Below are positions 7,190-16,194 of a stretch of DNA of 20,200 nt, piece after piece; position 1 is the first letter of the stretch; each line of letters begins with the position of its first letter. The position numbers were made by a program, and so were the translations under genes. Source of the DNA: Acetatifactor sp. (GTDB taxonomy: Bacteria; Bacillota; Clostridia; Lachnospirales; Lachnospiraceae); NCBI GenBank assembly GCA_024699575.1, contig JAILPF010000532.1, positions 1-20,200 on the forward strand, read 5' to 3'. The notes beneath the pieces were generated by a model. That model was not told where the DNA came from and ran no database searches. It saw only the letters and a program-made list of their open reading frames with translations.

Positions 7190-10100
7190 ATGTGGAAGAA
7201 CGAGAATCACAACAGGAAGATGCGATGGCTATTTATGCTTGTGCCCATACTGTTGACAGGTTGCTTTGGGGACGCGTCAAAGTCAAGTGCTCAGGCAGCA
7301 GACACTAGAGGAGGACATCGGATTGTTTATGCCAAGGAGGCTAAAGATGCGGTTTTGACGAATGGGGCGTCAACAAACGTAGTTGACGATCTGGCAACCG
7401 GGAATAGAGTTACGATTGTGGGAGTCGGAACGGATAATGTGCCGGAACGTCCAAATGGAACCTGTACGTTTACAGATGTTTCTGTACCGGCAGAGGGGGA
7501 ATATCTGTTAAATTTGTATTATTGCGCAGATAACGATGACCGCTATTTTGATTTCTATGTGAATGGTGAGTATCGCAAAATACAGTGCCCGGCCAGTGGA
7601 CCGTGGTACACTGTAGGCATGTATCAGATCAGCGTGAATCTGAGTGCAGGGGTAAATGAAATCTCTTTTAACTGTGCCAGATGGTATGCGCCCAATCTGC
7701 AGAAGATTGAAGTGTTGGAACAGGCGATTACGATTGAGGCGGAGGACGGAGTACTGACGAATGGGGCAGGAGCCTTTAATGTCACTACACAGGAAGGTCA
7801 AAATGCAACGATTGTGGGGGTTGGTACAGATGCAGTGCCGGATCGCCCAAATGGAACCGTAACCTTTAGCAACATTATGGTACCGGAAGGAGGTACATAC
7901 GGGTTAGATTTATATTACTGTGCGGATAATGGGGACAGATACTTTGACATGACAGTCAATGGAGAATACCAAAAAGTGCAGTGTCCAGCCAGCGGACCGT
8001 GGTATACAGTAGGTGTATACCGAGTGAATATCCAGTTGAATGCGGGTGCAAATGAACTTGTCTTCAACTGTGTTTCCTGGTATGCGCCGAATCTGGACAA
8101 GATTGTGCTTACCAGATTGACGGAGACAGATGTACCCGGAGTCACACTGCAACGTGTGGTGATGGAGACAGAGGATGCTGCCTTGAGTAATGGGGCATCA
8201 CTAGATTCCACTGCTGAGTTTTGTTCGAATGCAGACAAGATAGACAACCTGGGAGGAGACCGGGATGGAAGCGCGTCATTTGATGTAACGGCGGAGCAGG
8301 ACGGAGATTACGGTCTGGTACTCAGCTATTGTACAGTGGACGCAAGAGAATTTGAGGTGATAGTCAACGGAGAGACGCAAACGATTGTCTGTCATAACTC
8401 TGGGGATTGGAATCGTCCAAATAATATTGTGATGGCAGTTCATCTGAATGTAGGGCAGAACAATATCACAGTGCACAATTCAAATGGCTACGCTCCCAAC
8501 TTGGACAAGATAGAAATATATCCTGCACAGGTGGTGGAAGCAGGGGATATCCGGTTGATATATGATGTGAGCAACGGAGTCTATTCCATTACTCAGAGGG
8601 GAAGAACCGTTGTCGAAGATGCATTTGCAAAGGTGGTTTTAAACGATACGGAATACACCAGCGCGCAGTATACGGAAAGAGACTTTGCGAGAGAGGTGAT
8701 TTCTGACAATTTTGGCAGTGGAATTTGTTTGACTGTAACCAATACGGCAGATGGTTTGGTGTCAATGGTACAGGAGTTTCGACTTTATGATCAGTTAGAA
8801 TATATGCTGATGAAGGTGACAATGGATGCCGGAAGCGGAAATGTGGCTACCAATTGGATTTCTCCGTTAACCACCAATAAAAGAGGAAGCGTAGAGAACG
8901 TCATTGGAGGATCCAATTATGTGATACGCACTCCCTATGACAATGACAGCTGGATCACCTACGATTTGCAGACAATCAATGGCTCCGGGGAAAGTTATGA
9001 GGTTACGGCTGTTTTGGATCAAACGCAAGGGGCGGGACTAGTACTTGGTTCTATTACCCATGATACATGGAAGACAGGAATCAGCTATACCGGAAGCAAT
9101 CAACAGATTGACAGACTGTCTGTCTACGGAGGTGCAAATTCTTCATTAACCAGAGACCTGGCACCTCATGGTACGGTCAGTGGTAACACAGTGGTATCTC
9201 CCACAATCATGGTGGGACATTTTGAGAACTGGGAAGAAGGGCTGGATGCATTCGGCGATGCCAATACCAAGGTAGTACCCACAAAGACAGCATATACTGA
9301 AAAAGTTCCGTTTGGCTGGAACAGCTGGGGAGCGATTCAGACGGATATCAATCTGAGCAAAGCAAATGCTATCTCCGATTATATTCATGATAATCTCCAG
9401 AGTGCATGGCTGGAGGATGAGACGGATGTTGTATATGTGAATCTGGATTCCTATTGGGATAATATGAGCGATGCACAGCTTGTACAGTTTGTGGAGCACT
9501 GTACAGCAAATGGACAAAAAGCAGGAATTTACTGGACTCCGTTTGTGGCATGGCATGGGCCGGATCAGATATATAATGCAAATGTAGAGAATACCAACGG
9601 ACAATATAAGATTGCAGATATTATTTTGCGGAAATTCAACGGTGAGATGTACGATAACAGTTTGGACGGTGCTTATCCTGTAGATGTAACACATCCCGGG
9701 ACAAAAGCAAGGATTGACTATTTTATAGACCGCTTTAAGACAGCCGGATTCTCGTATATCAAGCTTGACTTTATGACTCATGGTGCTTTAGAGGGAGTAC
9801 ATTACGATGCAACCGTTCAGACAGGAACACAGGCGTATAATCAGGCGATGCAGTATATCTTGGACCGAATCGACGGAACCATGTTTGTCAACTTGTCAAT
9901 TGCACCGACCTTCCCGTATCAATATGCAGATGGCAAACGTATTGCCTGTGATGCATACTATCGTATCAATGATACGGAATATACTTTGAATAGCTTGACA
10001 TATGGTTTTTGGCAGAAAAAATTATATCGTTACCCGGATCCGGACAATCTGATTGTATGGGGAAGGGATGGAAATGCGTCAATTCAGGAGGCAAGAAGCC

Positions 10101-10972
10101 GAGTGCTTTCCGGCGTTCTTCTTGGAACCAGCTTCATTGCAGGAGATGATTTCGCAAATCCGGTTGGAAATAATGTGGAAGCCAATCGTAGATTTACCAG
10201 CATATTGACAAATCCCCTGATCATCAGTACCGCAAAGATTGGTAAGGTGTTTCATCCAATTCAGGTGAATGCGGCAGAGCGGGCAGCAACACAGTTTGTG
10301 ATGCAGGATCAAGGGAATACGTTTGTGGCTGTATTGAATTATTCTGCGTCAAACAGAGATTACACAATAAATCTTACGCCCTATCTGCTTGCCGGTACAC
10401 AGTATGAGATGACTACGGCATATACAGGCAGTACATCGGATGTGCCTGCTAACGGTATGGTGACTATTTCAGTGGCTGGAAAAGATGGGGAGTTAATTCG
10501 GATTGCACCCAAGGAAACCGTGATGGCTCCACCTGAACCGGAGGAACAAGGTGAACAGGAACCGACTCAGACCCCCGAAGTGGAGGCGCCTGTAAAAGAG
10601 CAGCTCGAAGTGTTTGAGCCTGCAAAGGAGCTGACTAAGGTGTCGGAGCCTGCAAAGCAAGCAGGCAGTGACGTGAAGATTGTACCGCAGGATATCCTTA
10701 CCATTGCTGCAAATAATCAGAATAGTGCGAAGCCGGGGAAACGGGCAATGATTGATAAAACGCTGGAGAAGCCTACCGATAAAAACACCGAGGAAGAGAA
10801 AGAGATATTGAAAGAAGAGGAAAGTAGTTATATTCCGGAAACAGAAACGCCTACAACGGTGATGGAACAAAAGAACCCGGCTGGAGGGGTGTGGTTGTTC
10901 CTCGGAGGAGTATTCACAGGGGCAGCAACTTCTTTGGCAGCGACCTATTTCTTCTTTTTCAAAAAAAATTAG
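7190..10972 (+). CDS. Surface-anchored multidomain glycosidase (3 CBM-like domains plus GH-D-like catalytic domain)
   Basis: Large extracellular glycoside hydrolase, 1260 aa. A lipoprotein signal ends in L-T-G-C (Cys25). Three CBM35/CBM6-like beta-sandwich domains follow at about 46-178, 180-310 and 322-448. An N-terminal catalytic-module beta domain covers about 450-700, and a TIM barrel about 701-985 carries G-W-N-S-W-G (709-714). The predicted nucleophile is Asp860 in Y-I-K-L-D-F-M-T-H-G and the predicted acid/base is Asp921 in R-I-A-C-D; P-D-P-D lies at 949-952. A C-terminal beta domain runs to about 1107. These match clan GH-D (GH27/GH36, alpha-galactosidase-like), but the nucleophile motif differs from the usual ones. 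A Pro/Glu/Lys-rich linker (about 1110-1228) leads to a membrane segment (1233-1257) and a K-K-N tail; there is no clear LPXTG. AGGAGG lies before the ATG. First gene of a likely four-gene operon. Alpha-galactosidase-type activity is likely; the real substrate is unknown. Confidence 0.88.
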   Translation: MWKNENHNRKMRWLFMLVPILLTGCFGDASKSSAQAADTRGGHRIVYAKEAKDAVLTNGASTNVVDDLATGNRVTIVGVGTDNVPERPNGTCTFTDVSVPAEGEYLLNLYYCADNDDRYFDFYVNGEYRKIQCPASGPWYTVGMYQISVNLSAGVNEISFNCARWYAPNLQKIEVLEQAITIEAEDGVLTNGAGAFNVTTQEGQNATIVGVGTDAVPDRPNGTVTFSNIMVPEGGTYGLDLYYCADNGDRYFDMTVNGEYQKVQCPASGPWYTVGVYRVNIQLNAGANELVFNCVSWYAPNLDKIVLTRLTETDVPGVTLQRVVMETEDAALSNGASLDSTAEFCSNADKIDNLGGDRDGSASFDVTAEQDGDYGLVLSYCTVDAREFEVIVNGETQTIVCHNSGDWNRPNNIVMAVHLNVGQNNITVHNSNGYAPNLDKIEIYPAQVVEAGDIRLIYDVSNGVYSITQRGRTVVEDAFAKVVLNDTEYTSAQYTERDFAREVISDNFGSGICLTVTNTADGLVSMVQEFRLYDQLEYMLMKVTMDAGSGNVATNWISPLTTNKRGSVENVIGGSNYVIRTPYDNDSWITYDLQTINGSGESYEVTAVLDQTQGAGLVLGSITHDTWKTGISYTGSNQQIDRLSVYGGANSSLTRDLAPHGTVSGNTVVSPTIMVGHFENWEEGLDAFGDANTKVVPTKTAYTEKVPFGWNSWGAIQTDINLSKANAISDYIHDNLQSAWLEDETDVVYVNLDSYWDNMSDAQLVQFVEHCTANGQKAGIYWTPFVAWHGPDQIYNANVENTNGQYKIADIILRKFNGEMYDNSLDGAYPVDVTHPGTKARIDYFIDRFKTAGFSYIKLDFMTHGALEGVHYDATVQTGTQAYNQAMQYILDRIDGTMFVNLSIAPTFPYQYADGKRIACDAYYRINDTEYTLNSLTYGFWQKKLYRYPDPDNLIVWGRDGNASIQEARSRVLSGVLLGTSFIAGDDFANPVGNNVEANRRFTSILTNPLIISTAKIGKVFHPIQVNAAERAATQFVMQDQGNTFVAVLNYSASNRDYTINLTPYLLAGTQYEMTTAYTGSTSDVPANGMVTISVAGKDGELIRIAPKETVMAPPEPEEQGEQEPTQTPEVEAPVKEQLEVFEPAKELTKVSEPAKQAGSDVKIVPQDILTIAANNQNSAKPGKRAMIDKTLEKPTDKNTEEEKEILKEEESSYIPETETPTTVMEQKNPAGGVWLFLGGVFTGAATSLAATYFFFFKKN
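7325..8533 (+). repeat. Three tandem carbohydrate-binding-like domain repeats
   Basis: Three consecutive domains of about 130 codons each (about 7325-7723, 7727-8119 and 8153-8533). Copies 1 and 2 are close, sharing V-G-V-G-T-D, R-P-N-G-T, Y-Y-C-A-D-N and C-P-A-S-G-P-W-Y-T-V-G. Copy 3 is clearly related (E-D, L-S-N-G-A-S, Y-A-P-N-L-D-K-I) but diverged. All end with Y-A-P-N-L-[DQ]-K-I. This fits an old duplication followed by a more recent one. Confidence 0.85.
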
Positions 10973-11030
10973 AGCAAGATTTCACAATCATTCAGCAAGA
11001 AACAGTAATGTATATTGCCATTGCATTAGT

Positions 11031-11036
11031 TATAAT
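11031..11036 (+). promoter_or_regulatory. Possible -10 element or palindrome before the DUF5107-TPR gene
   Basis: A perfect TATAAT lies in the 95-bp gap after the surface glycosidase gene, overlapping the inverted repeat CATTA-GTTA-TAATG (11024-11037). No matching -35 is visible. There may be an internal, regulated promoter here, but read-through from upstream is equally possible because no terminator is seen in the gap. Confidence 0.28.
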
Positions 11037-11055
11037 GACAACAAAAAAAGCCAAT

Positions 11056-11060
11056 GGAGG
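11056..11060 (+). promoter_or_regulatory. RBS that fixes the DUF5107-TPR start
   Basis: GGAGG seven bases before the ATG at 11068. The open frame extends 59 codons further upstream into the end of the preceding gene, but that stretch lacks a ribosome site and overlaps the coding region of the preceding gene. Confidence 0.75.
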
Positions 11061-11067
11061 AATCGCT

Positions 11068-14000
11068 ATGAAGCAGGCAGTATCGATATGGGAGGAAACG
11101 GTTATCATTCCGACCTATGAGGTGGGGGAACCGGATAAAAACCCGATGTTTCTTGAAAAGAGAGTGTATCAGGGAAGCAGTGGAAAAGTATATCCATTGC
11201 CCACGATTGAAAGCATTTCTGATCAAAAGGTGGAGAAAGAGTATCGGGCGGTTTTTTTGGAGAATGAGTACTTAAAGATAATGGTCTTGCCACAGCTGGG
11301 CGGTAGAATTCAAAGAGCATATGACAAGACCAACGGTTATGATTTTGTATATTACAATGAGGTAATCAAACCGGCATTGGTTGGTCTGGCAGGTCCGTGG
11401 ATTTCGGGAGGAATTGAGTTTAACTGGCCACAGCACCACAGACCGACCACATTCTCCCCGGTAGAACATCTGATCAGGGAGAATGAGGATGGCAGCAAGA
11501 CAGTTCTGTTAAGTGAATTGGATGTGATGAACGGCACGAAGGGGATGGCAGCGTACACCTTGTACCCGGACAAAGCCTACATTGAGATCAAAGGGCAACT
11601 TTATAATAAAACGTCTCTCCCACAGACATTTCTCTGGTGGGCGAATCCGGCGGTCAGTGTCAATGACAATACCTATTCGGTGTTTCCGCCGGATGTGCAT
11701 GCGGTCTATGACCATGGAAAACGAGATGTCTCGGAATTCCCGATTGCAAAAGGGATTTATTACAAGATGGATTATTCTGCTGGGGTGGATATTTCCAGAT
11801 ATAAAAATATTCCAGTTCCCACCTCATACATGGCATATCGCTCCAATTATGATTTTGTGGGAGGCTATGACGAAGGGGTACATGCTGGCATTTTGCATAT
11901 TGCAGATCATCATATCTCTCCGGGGAAAAAACAGTGGACCTGGGGATGTGGTGATTTCGGTAAAGCCTGGGATCGGAATCTGACAGATGAAAATGGCCCA
12001 TATATTGAACTGATGACAGGCGTGTTTACAGATAACCAACCGGATTTCACATGGCTGAAACCGGCGGAGGAAAAGAGTTTTACTCAGTATTTTATGCCTT
12101 ACAAAGAAGTGGGAATGGTGAAGACTGCGAAGGTGTGCGGGGCACTGGGAGTAGAGGAAGCAGCAGAAGGCGACAAAATTCGTATATGCATTAAGCTATA
12201 TATGACAGGCGTGTATCAGAATATTAAAGTCAGCATCTTGTCGGAAGGAAAAGAATTGTTTTGCGAGACACTGACAGAGATTTCCCCCAAGCAGGCGTGG
12301 TGCAAAAATGTTCTGCTGGATGCCAAAGCTTTGCCCCTTGAATACGTGGTCTGGGATGAAGATGATCGTCAGCTATTGTATTATAAGGCTGAAGAGGGCG
12401 AGATTGAGATTCCGGAGCCTGCCCGTCCTGTAAAGGCGCCCGAAGAGGAGGAGAACCTGGAAGATCTTTATCTGATCGGTCTACATTTGGAGCAGTATCG
12501 CCATGCAACTTACGAACCGTCAGATTATTACAGGGAAGGACTTCGAAGAGATCCTTCGGATATCCGGCTCAATACCGCATACGGAACACTGTTGCTGCGC
12601 CGGGGCTTATTTGAGGAAGCTAAGTCTTATTTTAAACGTGCTATTTTAAAGCTAAAGCATTATAATCCCAATCCCTACGATTCTGAGGCTATGTACATGG
12701 CAGGTCTCTGCGATTTTTATCTGGAGAATGAGAGTGAGGCCTATGCCATGTTTCGGAAAGCGGCATGGTCCAAGGAACAGCAGGAAAACAGCTTCTATTA
12801 TGCGTCCTGTATTAAAGCCGGACAACATGATTACGTAGAAGCTCTGGCATTGATCGATCAAGCCTTGATTCGAAATACACATAATATGAAAGCGAGAGGG
12901 CTGCGCAGCAGTCTGCTGAGAGTATTGGGACGCGGTGCTGAGGCTGCGCAATTTGTAGAGGAAACATTGAAGCTTGATCCCTTTGATTACCGGAGTCTTT
13001 ATGAACAGTTTTTGCTATGTCAGGACAGAATGAGCAAAAAGGAGCAGGAAAATGCTTTGAGCGAAATATGCCAAAGAATAGAAGACAAGGTAAATAACTA
13101 TCTGGAGTTGTCCATGGATTATGGCGAGGGAGGCTTCTGGGCAGAAGCAATCAAAATCTGTGAAATGTGCTGTGTTAATCATCCGATGATTGGTTATTAC
13201 CAAGGATATTTCCATCAGAGACAGGGGGAGGAAAAGCTGTGCGAGGAAGCGTGGAAACGTGCGGCAAAGGCGCCAAGCGACTATTGCTTTCCCAACAAGC
13301 TGTGGGATATTCGTGTGCTGGAGTCTGTGCTTCAGAGACATCCCGAGGATGGGTATGCGTGGTATTATCTGGGAATTCTGTGGTATGACAAAAAGCAGTA
13401 CGAGAAAGCACGACATTGCTATGAACAGAGTATGGCTTTCATTCCGGACTTCCCAACAGTTCATAGGAATATGGCATTGTACGAATTCAATAAAAATCAT
13501 GATGAAAAAAGGGCAAGGCTGGAAATGGAAAAAGCGTTTGCTCTGAATACCGGGGATGCCAGAGTTTTCATGGAGTTGGATCAGCTCTATAAAAAACTGT
13601 GCTTTTCTGTGAAGGTGCGACTTGCCAATATGGAAAAGTATCCGGAGTTGCTGAAGCAGAGAGATGATTTGTACACCGAATATATCACCCTACTGAATTT
13701 GGATGGTCAATATCAGAAAGCTTTGGACTGCTGTATGGAGCATCAGTTTCATCCCTGGGAAGGGGGAGAAGGAAAAATCTCCGGGCAGTATGTCTTTTCC
13801 CTGTTGCAACTGAGCAAAAAGATTCTTCACCAAAAATCGGCAGACGTAAAGGAGATAGAACAGGCGATTCAGTATTTGGTGCAGGCAAAGAGCTATCCGG
13901 ATAATCTAGGGGAAGGGAAACTTTTCGGTGCAAGAGAAAACCATCTGGATTATTATTTGGGCTGCTTATTTGAGAAAGCAGGGAACACGGAACAGGCAAA

Positions 14001-14391
14001 CAGGCACTGGAAAGATGCAGCGCAAGGTAAATTTGAACTCGGAAACGCTATGTATTACAATGACCAACCGGCGGACAGATGCCTGTTTCAGGGGCTTGCT
14101 CTACAAAAGCTGGGAAGAAAACAGGAGGCGGAGACCATCTTTACTGCAATGATGGAGTATGGAACATCGCATATGGAAGATCATCTGAAAATGGATTATT
14201 TTGCAGTTTCGCTACCCGATTTCCTCATTTTTGATGAGGATCTTGATAAAAAAAATCGAGTACACTGCAATTACCTGATTGGTCTGGGTAGACTGGGGCT
14301 GTGTGACGAGGAGGGAGCACACAATGCATTCGAACAGGTTCTGAAGCTGGATTGTGCCCACATTGGTGTCGCCGAGTTTAGTGAATTGTAA
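11068..14391 (+). CDS. DUF5107 domain and TPR-repeat protein
   Basis: Cytoplasmic two-part protein of 1107 aa with no signal peptide or membrane span. Residues about 40-345 match the DUF5107 pattern, related to the galactose-mutarotase beta-sandwich: V-L-P-Q-L-G-G-R-I at 73-81, G-G-I-E-F-N-W-P-Q-H-H-R-P at 114-126 and a late W-G-C-G-D-F-G-K-A-W-D block at 292-302. A second beta-rich segment reaches about 450, then an acidic hinge. From about 466 to the end, helical repeats with TPR features dominate (for example L-L-R-R-G-L-F-E-E-A-K-S-Y-F-K-R-A). DUF5107-TPR proteins are seen in sugar-use loci, but no established activity is known to me. The conserved Glu117 and the His pair 123/124 are candidate active-site residues. 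It sits between the surface enzyme and the AraC regulator in the same orientation, with a 42-bp gap downstream, so it is probably in that operon. It could process the imported sugar or act as a scaffold. Confidence 0.85.
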   Translation: MKQAVSIWEETVIIPTYEVGEPDKNPMFLEKRVYQGSSGKVYPLPTIESISDQKVEKEYRAVFLENEYLKIMVLPQLGGRIQRAYDKTNGYDFVYYNEVIKPALVGLAGPWISGGIEFNWPQHHRPTTFSPVEHLIRENEDGSKTVLLSELDVMNGTKGMAAYTLYPDKAYIEIKGQLYNKTSLPQTFLWWANPAVSVNDNTYSVFPPDVHAVYDHGKRDVSEFPIAKGIYYKMDYSAGVDISRYKNIPVPTSYMAYRSNYDFVGGYDEGVHAGILHIADHHISPGKKQWTWGCGDFGKAWDRNLTDENGPYIELMTGVFTDNQPDFTWLKPAEEKSFTQYFMPYKEVGMVKTAKVCGALGVEEAAEGDKIRICIKLYMTGVYQNIKVSILSEGKELFCETLTEISPKQAWCKNVLLDAKALPLEYVVWDEDDRQLLYYKAEEGEIEIPEPARPVKAPEEEENLEDLYLIGLHLEQYRHATYEPSDYYREGLRRDPSDIRLNTAYGTLLLRRGLFEEAKSYFKRAILKLKHYNPNPYDSEAMYMAGLCDFYLENESEAYAMFRKAAWSKEQQENSFYYASCIKAGQHDYVEALALIDQALIRNTHNMKARGLRSSLLRVLGRGAEAAQFVEETLKLDPFDYRSLYEQFLLCQDRMSKKEQENALSEICQRIEDKVNNYLELSMDYGEGGFWAEAIKICEMCCVNHPMIGYYQGYFHQRQGEEKLCEEAWKRAAKAPSDYCFPNKLWDIRVLESVLQRHPEDGYAWYYLGILWYDKKQYEKARHCYEQSMAFIPDFPTVHRNMALYEFNKNHDEKRARLEMEKAFALNTGDARVFMELDQLYKKLCFSVKVRLANMEKYPELLKQRDDLYTEYITLLNLDGQYQKALDCCMEHQFHPWEGGEGKISGQYVFSLLQLSKKILHQKSADVKEIEQAIQYLVQAKSYPDNLGEGKLFGARENHLDYYLGCLFEKAGNTEQANRHWKDAAQGKFELGNAMYYNDQPADRCLFQGLALQKLGRKQEAETIFTAMMEYGTSHMEDHLKMDYFAVSLPDFLIFDEDLDKKNRVHCNYLIGLGRLGLCDEEGAHNAFEQVLKLDCAHIGVAEFSEL

Positions 14392-14418
14392 GGAATAAGT
14401 AATTTATCGGTAGGAATG

Positions 14419-14425
14419 AAAGGAG
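14419..14425 (+). promoter_or_regulatory. RBS that fixes the AraC-type regulator start
   Basis: AAAGGAG eight bases before the ATG at 14434. An upstream in-frame ATG at 14416 directly abuts this site and has no good ribosome site of its own. Confidence 0.7.
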
Positions 14426-14433
14426 TGCCCCAC

Positions 14434-15285
14434 ATGAAGACAAAGGAAAAAGGTGTTCAAAATCAATCAGATGTCTATTTTGTATCGCCCAGTAATCTGG
14501 CATTGAACACTTTCCTGTATGTAACCTGTGTGGGGCATTTTTTCTATGAAGATGATTATCATTTATGGAGAGAGAATTATAACAGCTATTTATGCATGTA
14601 TCTGGTGAAGGGAAAAGCGAGAATTATGTCCGGGGAGCAAGCATATTTGGCGAAGCAGGGTGATTTTGTCTATTTGGATTGTTATAAACCCCATGGTTAT
14701 GAAGCAGTATCGGATTTGGAAACAATTTGGTTTCACTTTGACGGAGTGGGTGCAAAGCAGATAAATGCAGCTCTTCAGGAGTTGGATACAGTTGTTTTTA
14801 CATTGAGTGATAATACGCGTGCGGTACATTGTATGAAACAGATTTATGAGAATTATTGCAGAAGAAATCCGAGGAGTGAACCGGTTATCAGCTCTGTGAT
14901 CATGGCAGTGCTGGCAGAGCTGTTCCCAAGTTCACAGACCCGTGTCAATAACAAGAGTATGGTTGAGGCGGATATCATGGAACAGACATTTGAATATGTG
15001 AGGCAACATTTAAGCGATGAGTTGACGTTGGAAGTGTTGGCAACACAGGCATCCTTAAGTAAATTTTATTTTTCGCGTGTTTTTAAAAAGGAAACAGGAT
15101 TTACACCGCATGAGTATGTTTGTAAGGCGCGACTTAACTATGCAAAGGAGCTGTTGCGCGGCACGGATTGCATTTTGCGTCAGATTGCTCATCAGTGTGG
15201 GTTCCCGGATGAATCCAGCTTTTCGGCTGCCTTCAAAAAGAATGTGGGACTGACACCGGGTGAATTTCGCAGAATGAAACTTTAG
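14434..15285 (+). CDS. AraC-family transcriptional regulator with cupin sensor
   Basis: One-component DNA-binding regulator, 283 aa, typical length. The N-terminal half is an AraC-type cupin, with a Y-L-V-K-G-K-A-R-I strand, a G-D-F-V-Y-L-D-C-Y-K-P-H-G-Y sugar-pocket loop and I-W-F-H-F-D-G. The last ~100 residues hold two helix-turn-helix motifs: L-T-L-E-V-L-A-T-Q-A-S-L-S then R-V-F-K-K-E-T-G-F-T-P-H-E-Y, and I-A-H-Q-C-G-F-P-D-E-S-S-F-S-A-A-F-K-K. It follows the DUF5107-TPR gene by 42 bp and precedes the mutarotase-like gene by 21 bp. It probably responds to an intracellular sugar from this pathway and acts on promoters in this cluster, with the divergent region at 18188-18438 a likely target. 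This is inference from context. Confidence 0.92.
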   Translation: MKTKEKGVQNQSDVYFVSPSNLALNTFLYVTCVGHFFYEDDYHLWRENYNSYLCMYLVKGKARIMSGEQAYLAKQGDFVYLDCYKPHGYEAVSDLETIWFHFDGVGAKQINAALQELDTVVFTLSDNTRAVHCMKQIYENYCRRNPRSEPVISSVIMAVLAELFPSSQTRVNNKSMVEADIMEQTFEYVRQHLSDELTLEVLATQASLSKFYFSRVFKKETGFTPHEYVCKARLNYAKELLRGTDCILRQIAHQCGFPDESSFSAAFKKNVGLTPGEFRRMKL

Positions 15286-15306
15286 AATGGATTGTGAGAT
15301 AATAAT

Positions 15307-16194
15307 ATGTTGGAATATTGTCGATTGGAAAATGGGAATTTGACTGTGGAAGTGGTGCCCGAGAGAGGGGGGAAAACCATTTCCATTTTTGATAAGTTAC
15401 ATAAATTTGAGTTGCTTTTTCAGAGAGCGGACTTTGGAACCAGAGCGGTTGACATTGGATCGCCCTTTGGACAGGGGGATGCGAGTGGATTCGATGATGC
15501 ATTTCCTGGGATTGATCGGGAACAAGTGATGATCAATGGTGAGACCGTCGTATATCCGGATCATGGAGAGGTCTGGAGCTGTCGGATGGACAGGATAGAT
15601 TTTGATGACAACTGTGACAAACCTTATATAGTGTTGGCGATGGATAGCAGGATTCTGCCCTATCATTATGAGAAAAAGATACAACTGACCGACAGCAATG
15701 AGGTGACATACTCCTATCTGATTCAGAATACCGGAACATTCGCGTTTCCCTGTCTATGGGCCTGTCATTGTCTGGTGCGTTATGAGGAGGATATGCGGTT
15801 GATTTATCCGGAAGGGGTAACAGAGTTTCAAACTGTCCTAAATCAGGAAGCTTATCCGCCCAGATATGATTATGGCAGAGTACCTCCCCGACAGATGGCT
15901 TCCATGGTAAAGTATTATGCTCTCGGAAAAGTGAGCAGAGGATATTGCGGATATGACTACCCAACACAAGGGATGCAGTGCAGATTCCATTATGATTCTG
16001 AGAAGCTTCCCTATCTTGGCTTTTGGTTGACCGCCGGGGGCTATCAGGGGGATTATAACTGCGCGTTGGAACCCACTAACGGGTATTATGATAATATAGC
16101 GACAGCTCGTAAAAATCATGCCTGTTATAGCCTTATGCCCGGCGAAACCTTTCAATTTGATTTCAAGGTGACTTTGAATCCTATCACTTTTTAG
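15307..16194 (+). CDS. Aldose 1-epimerase (galactose mutarotase)-like protein
   Basis: Cytoplasmic 295-aa protein of the galactose-mutarotase-like beta-sandwich superfamily. V-V-P-E-R-G-G-K-T-I-S near residues 16-26 matches the usual N-terminal strand and turn. F-D-D-A-F-P at 62-67, H86 in P-D-H-G-E-V-W, H154 in W-A-C-H-C-L and E255 in A-L-E-P-T-N-G-Y are the counterparts of the substrate-binding and catalytic residues (His and Glu) of aldose epimerases. It could equilibrate sugar anomers released by the cytoplasmic glycosidases, or belong to a related branch with another task. The start is ATG at 15307 with only a weak GTGAG upstream, so expression may depend on coupling to the regulator gene 21 bp before. 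Its stop overlaps the end of the convergent glycosidase gene by 11 bp. Confidence 0.82.
   Translation: MLEYCRLENGNLTVEVVPERGGKTISIFDKLHKFELLFQRADFGTRAVDIGSPFGQGDASGFDDAFPGIDREQVMINGETVVYPDHGEVWSCRMDRIDFDDNCDKPYIVLAMDSRILPYHYEKKIQLTDSNEVTYSYLIQNTGTFAFPCLWACHCLVRYEEDMRLIYPEGVTEFQTVLNQEAYPPRYDYGRVPPRQMASMVKYYALGKVSRGYCGYDYPTQGMQCRFHYDSEKLPYLGFWLTAGGYQGDYNCALEPTNGYYDNIATARKNHACYSLMPGETFQFDFKVTLNPITF

Noticed and set aside
9146..9781. A 211-codon antisense open frame within the surface glycosidase gene
   Set aside because: It is Cys/Ile/His-rich with no recognisable domain and lies opposite a well-supported catalytic domain.
10835..10900. Sortase LPXTG motif in the surface glycosidase (I-P-E-T-E)
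   Set aside because: The Gly is absent and the following string is not typical; a plain membrane segment explains the tail better.
10891..11067. 59-codon N-terminal extension of the DUF5107-TPR protein
   Set aside because: It starts inside the preceding gene without a ribosome site; GGAGG at 11056 supports the ATG at 11068.
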